Source of the DNA: Macrocystis pyrifera
Lineage: Eukaryota > Sar > Phaeophyceae > Laminariales > Laminariaceae
Direction of reading: 5' to 3'
DNA length: 64,000 nt
NCBI GenBank assembly: GCA_031763025.1
Contig: JASSKH010000021.1
Coordinates: 8,737,358-8,801,357 of the forward strand
Position 1 is the stretch's first letter; each line of letters begins with the position of its first letter. The position numbers were made by a program, and so were the translations under genes. Positions 25,327-38,658 of the stretch are shown piece after piece. The notes under the pieces are model-generated. The model did no database searches. It had not been told where the DNA came from and saw nothing but the letters and a program-made list of their open reading frames with translations.

Positions 25327-26465
25327 GACAGCTCATGAGCTAGCTCATCTATTGTGAATAGCTCAAGCTTCGAAAACATGTGCAGGTGAGCTATTAGAGC
25401 TCACGCCGGGGGAAAAATGTGTAGCTCATGTAGCTCCAATAGCCCCATCTCGGGCGCAGATGAGCTACAGTAGCTCATCATGTAGCTCCTACAGCTCAGC
25501 CTGGGAAAATGTGTATAGATGAGCTTTCTTCTGTTGCTCATCAAGCTTTCAAAACATATGTGCAGCCGAGTTACTACCTAAAAAAGCCCAAGACTTCAAA
25601 ACGTATGTGCAGATGAGCTATTAATACCACCTATTGTTATAGCTCAAGCCTTCAAGAAATGTGCAGATGAGCTATCGCCTACAGCTTCCCCGGAAAACGT
25701 AATAATCATAGCTCATGCACGCAGCTCATTGTAGCTCTTTCCCGGCAACACATCCGTGTAATATAAGTAGCTGAAATGCCTCCGGACAGCTGCGTATGAA
25801 TAGGAATAATATGGGTTCGGCCTGGGTTTGATCGTTGTCTTCATCCACATCGATGATGTTGTTCGTGGGGTCCACATCCATCGATTCGGTTGTTGCCGCC
25901 GCCAGCCTGGTCTAAGGCCGAAGCGCCGCTAGAGCTGCTACACCGGGTCGTGAGCACGCTAGTGGTGTTGCTGTGGGGTGTCGGTGTTGTGTTCTGTGCG
26001 AGCGCCTCTTGTGGTGTTCGTGGTGACAGCTGACAGCTGCTGTATGTAGCTGTCGTAAAAAAAAAAAATGAAAATTCAATTTCTGTTGGCTGTCGACCTA
26101 TATATTAATAGTATCATCAGGTAGGTATCTTCAGAACAGAAGCAGATCCGATCTCATATAATCACATACTGGTACTGTTGTACCTGGTACGTACAAAAAA
26201 TATACCTGGTACCTGGTATGGTTGTTTGTGTGGATATCGTTCTATTCTGCGTACCAAGTCTTGTACAGGTCACTCATACAGCTCATGAACTACAGCCAGT
26301 AGTAGCTCATCTATCCCCTATAGCTCAAGCTTTGAAAACGTATGTGCAGATGAGCTACCCTCCTATATATAGCTCGAGCCAGGAAAACATGTATAGCTCC
26401 TGTAGGTCACGTAGCTCACCGGTGAGCTAGCTCCTCAAAGAGCTAGCTCGAGCTACCGTGAGCCG
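25327..26465. repeat. AGCTCAT-word element
   Basis: The two flanks (25327-25760 and 26270-26465) are crowded with TAGCTCATC and GATGAGCTA in both orientations, bracketing about 500 bp of ordinary sequence. Its layout resembles the 19.5-21.3-kb element. Ends include GAGCTAGCTC on both sides; no target duplication was resolved. Confidence 0.6.
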
Positions 26466-26487
26466 ATCTGTGCGAGGTGTGAATATA

Positions 26488-26665
26488 TTATAAAAAACTA
26501 AGAAAGCATGTCAGCTGTGAGTTCAACCGATCGGCAGATCGGTCGATACTCGACTTTGCAAGCTGCGTGAACCGCGCGCGTTTTCCATTATTTCCCTCGC
26601 AACTGGCTACTCGCCAGAGACCCCCCTGGATGCCACCAGGGTCGACGAGACGATAATACTCACAG
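26488..26665 (-). repeat. AGTATCGA-family repeat, single copy
   Basis: The reverse strand shows GCATCCAGGGGGGTCTC, ATAATGGAAAACGCGCGCGG, TGCCGATCGGTTGAACTCAC and CTTAGTTTTTTATAA, matching 40330-40455. Confidence 0.82.
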
Positions 26666-26734
26666 CTGGTTCGATTTCCATTAATTATTTGATTTCGGCC
26701 AGTACCATTTCGCGCACAAGCCGAGCGTACAGCG

Positions 26735-28345
26735 ACGCTGACCCTGGCCTCGTCCGTCCTACTGCTACTGCTGCTGCTGTTTTGTTGCTGGAGAAACAAA
26801 CACGGCTGCTGTAGATAGATGTCGTACATCAGTACAAGCAAGTAGCAGTGGTGGCACCTGCTACCTGCTACGAGAAGTTCTCTCTCTTGGACAGAGCATG
26901 TCGGGTGCAGATTTTTCGTCTTCAAAATATTACGCCGAATTTCGAGTTAAAAACCAACACCTGACAAAAACAGCAGATCGACACGTGAGGGCCGGGGTAC
27001 ACAAGACGACAGTCAGAAATTTGGTTTACAGCAGTTCACACGTGACATGCACACCAAGACACTAGAAATTTTGAGTACTCCCTCGGTAAATAAATGTTGC
27101 AGCAGGTCTTGACGTACAAGTACGTGTTTTTGGTGAATCTCATTATCGTATGTGTTCTTGGCCTCTTCTGCTCTTGAAAAACACAGCAAGCACACACCTG
27201 TACTAGTAATTGTTGGTAATGAGGCGCGACCTCAGTAATACCTGCAGTAGTCATATCTGCGATTGATCATGCTGGGCGAATACGGATTATTATGTTTTGT
27301 GCTGAACCAACACAAAGGAACATCTACTGCTTGCTGCTGTACTACCTACTACCTATCTATACGCGAGTAGGTTTAGCAGATTGCTAGGGGACCTCCTATC
27401 GCCGTCGTTGGTGAATCTCAATAATATCGTAAATGTTTTTGGCCCCTTCTGCTCTTGATATATGAAAAACACAGCAGCAGTACGCACACAGCAGTTGATT
27501 TTTTTGTTGTGTATGTATGTCCTGGTTTCCACCTCGAAATCCGGCATAATAATTTGAAGACGAAAAATATGCACTGCTGTGACCACAGATCTTGTATTCG
27601 TATCGTATCTCTCGGGGATTCAAGAATCGGCGCGGACAATGCCGACGGGTAGAAAAAACGAAAAAACAAGAACACACACCTCACATGTTTTTTCCAACAG
27701 TGTGTTTGCTGGTTGAAATTCAGCATAATTTGTGAAGACGAAAAATCTGCATCTGAAATGTTTCGTCCAAAAGAACTCACAGAAAGAGCTTCTTTCTCGT
27801 AGCAGGTGCCACCACTACTTGCTACTTGTACTGATGTACGACATCTACAGCAGCAGCAGCAGTGTTTCTCCAGCAACAAAACAGCAGCAGCAGTAGCAGC
27901 AGTAGCAGCAGTAGGACGCACAAAGCCAGGGTCAGCGTCGCTGTATACGCTCGGCTTGTCAATCTAACCCTTGCACCCTTTGTACGCGTACTCGATTTTG
28001 TCCTGTGTTGGTTCCGAATTCGAAATTCGTCATAATTTGCAGACGAAAAATCTGCACCCGACATGCTTTGTCCAGGAGAGAGAACATCTCGTAGTAGGCA
28101 GCACCGCTACTCAGTTGATGTACGACATCTACAGCTGAGCTTCTCCAGCAACAAAACAGCAACAGCAGCAGCAGCAGTAGGACACACGAGGCCAGGTCAG
28201 CGTCGCTGTACGCTCGGCTTGTATGTGAACCCTTCGTACATGTGTTTCCTGGTCCCAAACTCATAATTTGAAGACGAAAATCTGCAATCGGACATGTGTC
28301 CAACAGAGCTTCTAGCAGTACCACCACTACAACTACTACTTACTG
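26735..28345. repeat. Serial copies of a 240-bp CAG-containing repeat
   Basis: GACGAAAAATCTGCA, GAGAACTTCTCGTAG, GATGTACGACATCTACAG, CTTCTCCAGCAACAAAACAG and GGTCAGCGTCGCTG occur together near 26740-26950 (minus), 27715, 27985 and 28225 (plus). Further copies lie at 30975-31340. Confidence 0.85.
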
Positions 28346-28745
28346 CTGTACAACAACTATACAGCAGATACTCTCCTGCTTCTCCGTCCCCTCATCAGCA
28401 GGAGGGTGGGCCTGCAGCATGTCTCGGGGACATGGCCCGAACGCTCGTTGCTGTGGACAGGCACAGTCTGCCTACCTACGAGTACTCGTCGAGCTGGGTT
28501 TCGTGAGGTGGAACTCAAAAAGCAAAATGTTGTTGGCTCTGTATTTTTTCAACATGGCTCAGCACAAACATGTGCCTACACACGTCACCACACCTAGCTC
28601 GAGCTACTGTGAACGACCTACCACCGCACCAGCACCAGGAGGAGATCTCTTTTGTGTATGCGCGCGCACAGAGCCCGCCGGGACTGGAATTGGTGCGGTG
28701 TGCGTCGAGAGCGGTGGTCAAACGTTGCCCAAAAAAATGTTGAAT

Positions 28746-28800
28746 CACACACACACCCACACACACACCCACCCACACACACGCACATACACACATACAG
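28746..28800 (+). repeat. CA-rich microsatellite
   Basis: ACACACACCC-type units, about 55 bp. Confidence 0.9.
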
Positions 28801-30460
28801 AGAAACTCAAACCAAGGCACCCTGCGCTCGTATCCGAGCCGCTATGAAGAGGCATTTTTTTTCTTGCAATCTTTTTTTTTTCTTGGAAAAATTCCAAGAA
28901 AAAGAAGGCTCGCACGCTCTGCGCGCTTCGCGCGCCTCGTTAAAATAGCAGAAGAAGGTGATCCAACAGCACAGGAGGTGATGCTCGTGTTTTCTGCAGG
29001 CAGCGAGTGGCGCATTCCGATCCTACAGCTCCTTGTTCCATCTCAGACGTTCTACCAGGCAATACGATCACGTGTGAATATTTCACAGTGGAATATTTTA
29101 ATATTTTAAAAAACCCGTATCTTAGGAAGCCTTCTCACCGGACCTACGTAACCTTCCAGGAAATATCTACTACTGGTGGTACGCCGTATATGCGGCAAGT
29201 ATTAAAAAAAAACATACCCCCCCCCCCCCTCCCTCTCTACACTGCTATGATACCACAGCCCCAACCCGCCGCCAGCGCGTCATTCTCTCACCTCGGCCAA
29301 GTTCTCTCTGTCTCTCTCCTTTACCGCACCTTCGCACACAAACGAGCTCCGTATACCTCGAGGCAGCTTTCGGGACCTACTACTGCTTTGCTGTAGTACC
29401 CCGAACTACTACTTCCCTGTTTGTTCTGCGCTCGGCTGCGATTGAGATCGAACAGACAGACGTGCACACCTCATCACCAGCAACAGTTAATTGTCAAGGT
29501 GAGACCAGTTTGGGCAACTATGATGTAGTACTCGCACGATTTTTAAGTATTCTTCCACACACTCCAGAGTTCTCTGGAGGCTGTCCTTGTGCCAATCTAT
29601 CCTGTGACCATGGACTCGATTTTTTTTGGCGATGAGAGTTAATCCTGCTAGGGCTGCGAACAGTCCCGTTTTGGGGCCAAACTGCTTAGGGTTTGAGTCC
29701 CTTGTCCCTGACACGAGACTGCTGTGTGTTCTTCACATTTGTTCTTTCTACCCGTCGACATCCAGCACATGCAGCCATTCATTGTCGTTCGTTCCGATTC
29801 TTTAACATTATTAACGAGATACAAGTTCTGCGGCCACAAAACTATGTACGCCACAGCAGAGATAGATGCTAAATAGCTACCAGGTGTGCAGCATGCAGAG
29901 TCGACATTGCAACGGCAATAAGGAAATGGAAGGAAAAAAAAAGCACTTTTATATATATTAATATCAATATACTGCAGTCCTACCAAACCCCTGGAAACCC
30001 ACAGCATGCAAACCTGAGGGATGGGCTCAGCTTCACCTCCGCTCTTAGCGATAGCATAATGACAAGTGCTTATATCCACTGTCAAGGGTGCTACGCTCAT
30101 CAGTGTTCACCTTCACTGACGTCAAACCTCGGGGGCGCTCACCTCGCCATGCCGCCTGCTAGTAAAGGCAACGTGCTCACTCCCCATCATGCTATCATAA
30201 TACGGAGAGTACCCAGTAATCTATAAACCCAACCTCCCTCCTTGTTTTGTGTGTTGTGACACAGCATAGACAAAACAAGTCCGTTTGAAGGCTGGCCCAG
30301 CTCGTAGTGGCAGTAAGTAAATTAAATTATTTCATGGTATTTTTGCAGAGTCCGTCCAGGACAACATGTCCGCTCATACTCGTTTAGGTTTTTAGGTTTT
30401 AGTGTGGTGCTCGAAGTAGGTTCTCTTATTCGTAGGTGTATGCTGTTGTAATTCATACAT

Positions 30461-30870
30461 ACCGGTACTTGATAACTATTGATACTGCTGTATGTACCGC
30501 TGTAGAAGGAGTTGACGTTGTCCAGGCGCCGTTGTTCCGGGACCACGACTGCTGTAGTACCTGATTTCAGATTGTCTAATAAACTTTGGTGACATGTTGG
30601 CAATCGTAGGCATAACTGCTGTAGTCTATATATATGCTGCTACAGGCAGTTCTTTTGGATATGTTGATCCCCATATAGGTGAAATAATGGTTGTCAGGAC
30701 CGGTACTTGATAGCTATTGGTACTGTATACACCGCTATAGAACGGAGTTGACGTTTTCAAGAATTGTTTTCCGGGATCACGACCCTGTCGGTGATTTCAG
30801 ATTGAGTAATAAACTTTAGTGATATATGTTGACAATCGCAGGCATAACTGCTGTAGTTCATATACTGCTA
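30461..30870 (+). repeat. Tandem duplication, 238-bp period
   Basis: ACCGGTACTTGATA starts at 30461 and 30699. Both copies contain GGAGTTGACGTT and GATTTCAGATTG. The 30657-30700 segment recurs at 31486-31530. Confidence 0.85.
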
Positions 30871-30974
30871 CAGGATCACCGCTGTGTGGTTGATTTGTTC
30901 TCCCCGAATCCGGAAAATAAATAATTGTTGCAAAAAATGGTTCAGCACATGCCATCGTTTATTTTATTGTACCG

Positions 30975-31340
30975 GCAGAGCTCGAACCAAAATACAAAAT
31001 ATGTCCTGTGTTGGTTTTGAACTCGAAATTCGGCATAATAATTTCAAGACGAAAAATCTGCACTCGACGTGCTCTGTCCAAGAGAGAACTTCTCGTAGCA
31101 GGTAGCAGGTGCCACCGCTACTACTGATGATGTACGACATCTACAGCAGAGCTTCTCCAGCAGCAAAACAGCAGCAGCAGTAGGACACACGAGGCCAGGT
31201 CAGCGTCGCTGTACGCTCGGCTTGCGTGTGAACCCTTCGTACATGTATGTGTTTCCTGGTCCCGAACTCATAATTGAGACGAAAAATCTACAATCTATAC
31301 GTGTGTCCAGCAGAGCTTCTTCTAGCAGTGCCACCACTAC
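30975..31340 (+). repeat. Two further copies of the 240-bp CAG-containing repeat
   Basis: One full and one partial copy, same orientation as those at 27.7-28.3 kb. Confidence 0.85.
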
Positions 31341-31449
31341 TACTACTGCTGTCAATACCAACTCATACCTATGCATGAGCAACAACACCCCTCAAAACCC
31401 TTATCCCGACACCTATCATCCCGTGTGATAAATATACTGGCTTATTTGT

Positions 31450-31606
31450 AAGCAAAATACTGATACGACCACGCCTTGATTATGGTTATGTTGATCCCCA
31501 TATAGGTGAAATAATGGTCGTCAGGACCGAACAGGTCAAAGTACTAAAACAACTCTATTTCGTACGCATTTGCAAATACATACCAGATACAAGTATAATA
31601 CATGTA
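31450..31606 (+). pseudogene. Possible reverse-transcriptase relic
   Basis: The frame reads ILIRPRLDYGYVDPHIGE then VRTEQVKVLKQLYFVRICKY. RP-LDYG followed by a V--LK-LYFVR-C helix is reminiscent of the C-terminal part of LINE reverse transcriptases. It is too short to classify. Confidence 0.3.
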
Positions 31607-31899
31607 CAACAGTAGTTGGTGCGAAAAAAATGTTGTGCCCCCTAGAAGATGTGGCAGACAACACAAGAATCAGCAAATATAAAATATCCTTCCTTAAATC
31701 AGTAGTATCCCTCATACACTTCTCGTCCTGTCGTTTCCAAATTCCAGCTTGTACATTCAAGAACACGCCCTACCAACTCCCGGCATGCGTTATTGTCTGC
31801 CCACACTTTGTATATATTGCGAAAATCGCAGCCTCACCAGTCGTGAGGTTTGAGCTCCAGGACCCACGCTTTTGATAATAACAACAGCGACAAATTACG

Positions 31900-34150
31900 G
31901 TACTTTTGTAGACCATAGGGGACCCTTGGATTAAATAAAGGAACCAATGACAACCATGATCAAAACCAACGCGACTATTTCATATTGATAGCACGACCCA
32001 GGTAAACACATCGAGGCCGGAAAGGTAATCGAATCTTTTGTGTGTCGTGCTCTTGACATTTTTAGCAGATTTGGAAGGTTCATCAAATCTTTGGCCGTAG
32101 CATAAACTCTGAAGTACAGTAGAGTCGTAGCCCATTCACGGCGGTAGCTATCTCATCGCTTTCCTCGGCAGCATGGTGCACAGAAGTATGTGGCGTATCT
32201 GCCAAGACTAAACTGAGTCTGTGTGAGGCAGCTCGGTATGCTGAATATATACTGAACATACTTCGCATATGAATAATGTAGAGAAAACATACTTTGCAGT
32301 AAGCCTGAATGATGTAGCGGTCGTATCTATACGCTTGTGGTACTGTCTCTGTATTGCGACCCCTCGAATATGGTTTGTAACTACGGTAATATGAGTGTGT
32401 TGTCTTCACATACCGTCCTTTCAACCTAACTGCATCAGTACAACCCAGTGTCCGTTCTGATTTCTTACATTAGAGACGTACTATTATTAGTTATGTGCAG
32501 ACTGAGATCAACCAGAAATAATCGCAGATTAGTAAGTAAAGCATGTTCAATGCCCACAAACCGGGTACGAGAACACCACAACACGAGCTATATGATAGCA
32601 TACATATATTTAAATACTTGTCGTTTCTTCTGGTAGATATCAGTTTCGACGTAACAATCATAAATTGCATTCACCCAAACGATGGCCTGCTTGCTGTACT
32701 CCACAGCTGAACAGCTTTATAGAGGTACTTCCTGCCGGGAGGAAGCGGTGTGATACTCTGCTGCGGTAATGCACACTGCTGTACATACGTAGGAAGAAAG
32801 GTATATATCTCCACCCTAGTAGAAGCAAAAATAATGGTAGGCCCGAGGGTCCAGAGAGATCTTGCCATACGTCCTACCAGGTGAAGTTCTACTAGTATGA
32901 ATACCATGTATACATACATCCTCCGGGTATGTGTTTTTTTTCGACGAGTTAAGATGATGACTTGTTCCAATGGACCTTTTCTGTACACATATATATGTAT
33001 CGGGACCAAGGTAAATAGCCCCACGCCAATAGAAGCGAGAGAGATAGGCCCAAGGTCCAGATAACTCTTGCTTGTGGTTTGGTAATAACTCACTCCGCGA
33101 CTGAGTAACTGCAACCCGTGCGACACAGCCTCCCCCCCCCGATTTTTTCGCTTAAGGTACACCTTACAGTAAGAAAAATATCAGTATTTTCAACTGTGGG
33201 CACAACATCAGAACAACGAGAAAAAACAATCCTTAGGTTGTGTTACACCCGCTACATACCTGTTAGCCTGGTAGTGGTCAGGCTTGGCTGCATTGCATAT
33301 CTATCATGCAGCCTGAACCCTCCGGACACAGCAAACCATCGCTCCCTCTGTTGTGTGCAAGCTCATCATCACGCCCAGCTGAAACTATCTCACCACGTGT
33401 GACCCGTGTCCCACAGGGGCTTGCGTACCCGTTCTCCATCTGCTCCAGTTTTCCTTCTACGTTCCTTTATTGCTCTGTGTTCAGTCCTTCAAGTGTTGTA
33501 CCTGGTCCGGAGCATAACGCTCGGTTGGTATGCAACACAAACAATGGTGGAACCGTGGGCATCGAAGAGGGTCAAACGTGCCTCGTACTCTTCAATGGGT
33601 GTGCATACTGTATCGTCGTTCCGCCGTCTCGGTGTCGTGCTATAGATGCACAGCCTATGTGCGACGATCGGTCTATTACTTCCGATGTAGTCAGATCATC
33701 GCGGTTCCGATGTAGTCAGATCATCGCGGCAAGGATACTGGTTGCCAACAACAAAACAGGTGTACACACGTACCTGGTATACGACAAAATAATATCCAAG
33801 ATTGAATGTTAGATGGTACAAAACCATGAACATCATTTCACAGTTTTTCAAACATTCCGATCTCCCGAAATGCACTTCGATCACCCTGAGTTCACCATGA
33901 AACCCAAGGGCTGGGGGTCGACAGGACGGGTATCGCAGAGCACTTAGCTTAGACTTTCTTTGGTTCACTTGGTTGTGTTTGCATTCAACTCGCGTTGCAC
34001 TGCATCAGTCTCCGTAGAGACGTGAGCGTAATGCGACCTTTCTCCTCTGTTGGATATTGTATTTCGGTCCAGCGTTGTGAGGAGCGCTTCCCCTTTGTTT
34101 GTTGGCGATGCTGGAGGTTCCTTGGTTGGTTTCCATATTGATATTGCTTT
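31900..34150. other. No confident gene
   Basis: A frame at 33306-33812 (+) and one at 32671-33162 (-) are open but lack family signatures and paired splice sites. Confidence 0.45.
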
Positions 34151-34169
34151 CATCTTCCCTCGTAATTCT

Positions 34170-35705
34170 TCAGAGCGGTGTAGTCAGGGGGCAACATCAC
34201 TACGATTGGAGATTGTTAATACTTCGGACGTCTTCTAACCTCGTTCATCGCGTGTTGCCGCGCAAGAGAACTACTAACTCCTTGCGAGTGAATATATGCG
34301 GACAAGGGACCAGGTTGCTCCGGCTGATTCGATGAGAAACGTGGGTTCGGGAGGAGTGGAGTCTCCGAGGTTCCTTTCATTACATTCCGCTCGTGTGTGA
34401 ACTCGAGAATATGTTTGGTCGTTGAAAGGCATGCATGCATTCGTCGGTGAACGAGCATTCATGTAATATGCGATGTGGCATGCATACAAGCACAGCGAGC
34501 GATAGACGTATAGAAGAGCGACGAGTGTGCTTGCTTGCAATTCAAGACTAAATATAATCCGAATTCGTCCACGGGCTGACTATAACGTCGAGTTCCAATG
34601 GCGATCCGATGCCAGCGGTTGCTGTGCAAGAGAACAATTCCTTGCGAACGAATTAAGGTGTTGACGGGGAGCCCCGTTGCTCCAGTTGATTCAATAAGAA
34701 ACGCGGCTTCGGCAAGGGTGGGGGGTCTCCTAGGTTCTTTTCATTACATTCTGCTCGTGTTTGAAGTCGAGAATATGTTTGGTCGTCGAAGGGCATGCTT
34801 GCATCCGTTGGTGAACGAGCGTTCATGTGATATGCGAAGAAGCATTTAATACAAGCACAGCGAGCGATAGATGTATAGACGAGCGGGGAGTGTGCTTGCA
34901 TGCGATTCACGACCAAATATAATCTGAGTTCGTCTACGGCTAGAGAATAACGTCGAGTTCCTGTGGCGACCCGACCCCGGTCGTGTCTGCGCTAAAGAAA
35001 CAATTTCTGGGGAATGAATTGAGATGTTGACGGGGGACCACGTTGCTCCGGCTGATTCAATGAGAAACGTGGGTCCGGGAGAGGTGAGGTCTCCGAGGTT
35101 CCTTTCAGTACAATCCGCTGGCGTTAGAAAACATGTTTGGTCGTCCAAAGGCATGCGTGCACTCGTTGGTCATTCATGTGATAAGCGGTGAGGTATGCAT
35201 ACAAGCACAGCGAGCGATAGACGAACAGACGAGCGACGAGTGTGCTTGCATGCGGATCGAGACCAAATACAACCTGAATTCGTCTGCGGGCGGGCCATAA
35301 CGTCTAGTTCCATTGGCGCCCCTACCCAGCACCCAGAGCGGTGGCGTGGCCAGGGAGCAACAGCGCTGCAAATACTGAGTTCTACTCTGTTGAGGGTGGG
35401 GTCTCCGAGGTTCCTTTCGTTACAATTCGCTGGCGTTTGAATTCGAGAATATGTCTGGTCGTCGAAAGGCATGTATGCATTCGTTGGTGAATGAGCATTC
35501 ATGTGATAATGCGACGAGGCATGCATACAAGCACAGCGAGCGATAGGCGAACAGACGAGCAACGAGTAGTGTGCTTGCATGCGGGTCGAGACCAAATATA
35601 GCCTGAATTCGGCCATAACGTCTAGTTCCATCGGCGACCTGACCCAGCGCCCAGAGCGGTGGTGTAGTCAGAGGGAGCAGCGTTGCGATTACTGCATTCT
35701 TCTCT
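34170..35705 (+). repeat. Tandem array, about 364-bp unit, four copies
   Basis: GAGGTTCCTTTC anchors at 34368, 34732, 35096 and 35408. The units share GAATATGTTTGGTCGTCGAA, ACAAGCACAGCGAGCGATAG and CATAACGTCGAGTTCC. It shares the ACAAGCACAGC-AGCGA word with the 37.8-kb array. Confidence 0.9.
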
Positions 35706-35709
35706 ACGT

Positions 35710-37360
35710 TAAGGATATATATAGATGTGTGTATATGAGTCTCAGCCACGGTCACGCCCCCCCCCCCCTGTATATCCTTAACCTGTCGTAAGTATGTGTG
35801 TATAATCTGTGGTAAAGGGGGAAAGACCCGCGAGGAGTATGGTGTTACACTGATAACCGTCCAATAAGTGGTTCCTGGTAAGGGGAGAGGACTAAATAAA
35901 ATATAATATATATGTGTATGCATGTATATACGTACTTTTACGAACGACGTACGAGTACAGAGTTTATACGTCAATACAGAAGAATTGCAACAGAGGAAGG
36001 GCAGACGCATACGGAGAGAAAACGCAGTGTACGTATGGCCTCTCTGATTGGTTCAAAGTTGGCCCAAATCAGTTGAAAACTATCCAGCAGACAGAGTAGA
36101 AAAATCAGGTGTACCTTGGCCCTTTCGTGCTAAAGTCAGTTACAATGTGAGCTTGGCCAATAGCAGGGCTCCTGGTGCGTGTTTTGTATATAGTTGATTT
36201 CAGTATGTAACTGTTTTTGGCACGAAAGTGGCCAGGTATACCTGATTTTGGCAAAAAACCTTTTATTTTTGTCTGGGGTGCAGATAGATGTGCATCAGCG
36301 ATAATAGAGCAGTACGTATGTATGAGTACACAGGTGGCCACTGGAGTACCTTGAGAGCGTGCTCTGTCTGGTGGGCCTTAAGTACAAACAACACCTTGAG
36401 TCACAAATCTCGAGGTGGATTATTGCCGAACGTCAACGTTCACAACGTCCCCGGATCGTCGAATGTACGCGTCACATTGTACTCAGGTTCGAAAACGTTC
36501 GAAAACGTACCACAAGTCAATGTGCTGTGTTTTTTGTTACGGCTGTAGCAGTATTTGATAGCACAACAAACAAAATCAAAACCGAATCGCAAACAGACGA
36601 CAAAATGAAAAACGACAACAACAGCAAATCAAAGCAATATCATGACACCCGGAAAAAAAAACAAGACACAATACACGCAATAATCACAAAAAAATTGAAG
36701 TAATCAGGAAAAAAAAGTGATATATATATAATATGTACACGACGAACAAAATAAAGTAATGATTAAATTGGAAAAGACAACATCGTTCAATCCACAACAT
36801 ATATATATATATATGTATATGTGTGTGTACATATACATACATTTATTTGTTCATTTATTAATAATTGTTATTACGTGAATTCGAAGGACGATTAAGACAT
36901 CTGGTGTGCGGACAACTTGATATGGCGGTGTTTTACTCTGGCAGTGACTTCGTCCTGCCCGCTAAAGATCTTGCTATATACATCACTTACATTAATAGTA
37001 ATAATTCACAAAAGGTAAAAAAAGGTTTACTCATGTGTATGTATTTGATTTGTCTTGAAGATAACCTTACCTATACCTGTTCTCTATAACACAATAAATT
37101 AAAATGAGAAAAGGGGTTTATTTAGTTGTTTGCGTATTTTGGTCTTGGAGTTAGTATTACCGATATACCTGGTATATAATATTTACCATGGCAAAATTAA
37201 AGACGGGCGTTTGATGGTTGTTGGTCCGTCGTGTCGTTGTTTTCTGGTGGTTCGAAGACAGGAGACAGGAGACAGGGGCATTTCAAGTTGTTCAAGTGGA
37301 CAGTAATGTCGAGTAGAAAATGACTTTTCTGTTATCTATACGCGGCAGTATAATAGGTAC
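35710..37360. other. AT-rich, no gene seen
   Basis: TA microsatellites at 36720-36740 and 36800-36840; no coding signature. Confidence 0.55.
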
Positions 37361-37369
37361 GTTGCAGCA

Positions 37370-37600
37370 GCGTGATGTGTGCTGGTATGTGGACGAAGCA
37401 TCGGTGGTGCGTGCGTACGTATGCATGTGGACGGAGCGTTGGTCTGCGTGCTTGCGTATGTATGCATGTGGAGGTTTGGCTACGTCAGGGACTAGCGTTG
37501 GTATGCGTGTGTGCGTATGCATGTATGTGCAGTGTGAACGAAGCGTTGGTGTGCGTGTGTGCGCGTGCATGTATGTAGATGAAGCGTTGGTATGCATCAT
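37370..37600 (+). repeat. GTATGCATGTGGA-type minisatellite
   Basis: Irregular units built from GCGTTGGTATGCGTG and GCATGTATGTG words. Confidence 0.65.
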
Positions 37601-37765
37601 GACTTTGACTTGCAAATAAAGTTGTTGGTGAACATGCATGTTTGAGATGCATACATTATTTCGATAATGCCCTGGATTGTGTGTACAAGCACAGTTGAAG
37701 CCGGTAAACGAGCATCCATATGAACGAAGAAGCGGGCATGCAAGCACGGCAAGGGAAACGTCCTT

Positions 37766-38658
37766 GTAGTTGAAGCGGTGGTATGCATCACGGGATTGAC
37801 TTGCGAAATGACGTTGTACAAGTGTGGTAAATCTCTCCGAAAGGTACAAGCAATGTTGCTGGTGAATGTCCATATTAGAGATGCATACATTGTTTTCGAT
37901 ACTGTGATGGTACAAGCAACGTTGTTGGCGAACGTCGATATCAGAGATGCATACATTGTTTTCGATAATGATGTGATGGAGCATGTGTACAAGCACAATT
38001 GAAGCTGGCAAACGAGCATGCGATCGAAGGAAGAAGCGGTCATGCAAGCACAGCAAGCGACACTGCCTGGTAGTTGAAGCGGTGGTGCGCATCACGGGTT
38101 TGACTTGAAAATTAAGTTGTACAAGTGTGGTAAGTCTCTCCGAAAGGTACAAACAATGTTGTTGGTGAATGTCCATATTAGAGATGCATACATTGTTTTC
38201 GATACTGTGATGGTACAAGCAACGTTGTTGGCGAACGTCAATATCAGAGATGCATACATTGTTTTCGATAATGATGTGATGGAGCATGTGTACAAGCACA
38301 ATTGAAGCTGGCAAACGAGCATGCGATCGAAGGAAGAAGCGGTCATGCAAGCACAGCAAGCGACACTGCCTGGTAGTTGAAGCGGTGGTGTGCATCACGG
38401 GTTTGACTTGAAAATTAAGTTGTACAAGTGTGGTAAATCTCTCCGAAAGGTACAAGCAATGTTGTTGGTGAACGTCCATATTAGAGATGCATACATTGTT
38501 TTCGATAATGTGATGGTACAAGCAATGTTGTTGGTGAACGTCCATATTAGAGATGCATACATTGTTTTCGATAATGATGTGATGGAGCATGTGTACAAGC
38601 ACAATTGAAGCCGGTAAACGAGCATGCGATCGAAGGAAGAAGCGGCCATGCAAGCACA
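37766..38658 (+). repeat. Tandem array, 303-304-bp unit, about 2.9 copies
   Basis: Units start at GTAGTTGAAGCGGTGGT at 37766, 38070 and 38373. Each holds an internal duplication of GAGATGCATACATTGTTTTC. Divergent partial units extend left to about 37590. The 455-residue minus-strand open frame is repeat-driven and not supported as a gene. Confidence 0.93.

Noticed and set aside
28296-28847. 183-codon + frame
   Set aside because: It begins in a repeated ACTACTACT stretch and ends in a CA microsatellite. The middle has no recognised motif.
33306-33812. 168-codon + frame
   Set aside because: Composition is not distinctive, there is no domain, and it contains a local duplication (CGATGTAGTCAGATCATCGCGG).
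37766-38658. CRISPR-like array
   Set aside because: Units of about 304 bp without short spacers, in a eukaryotic context.
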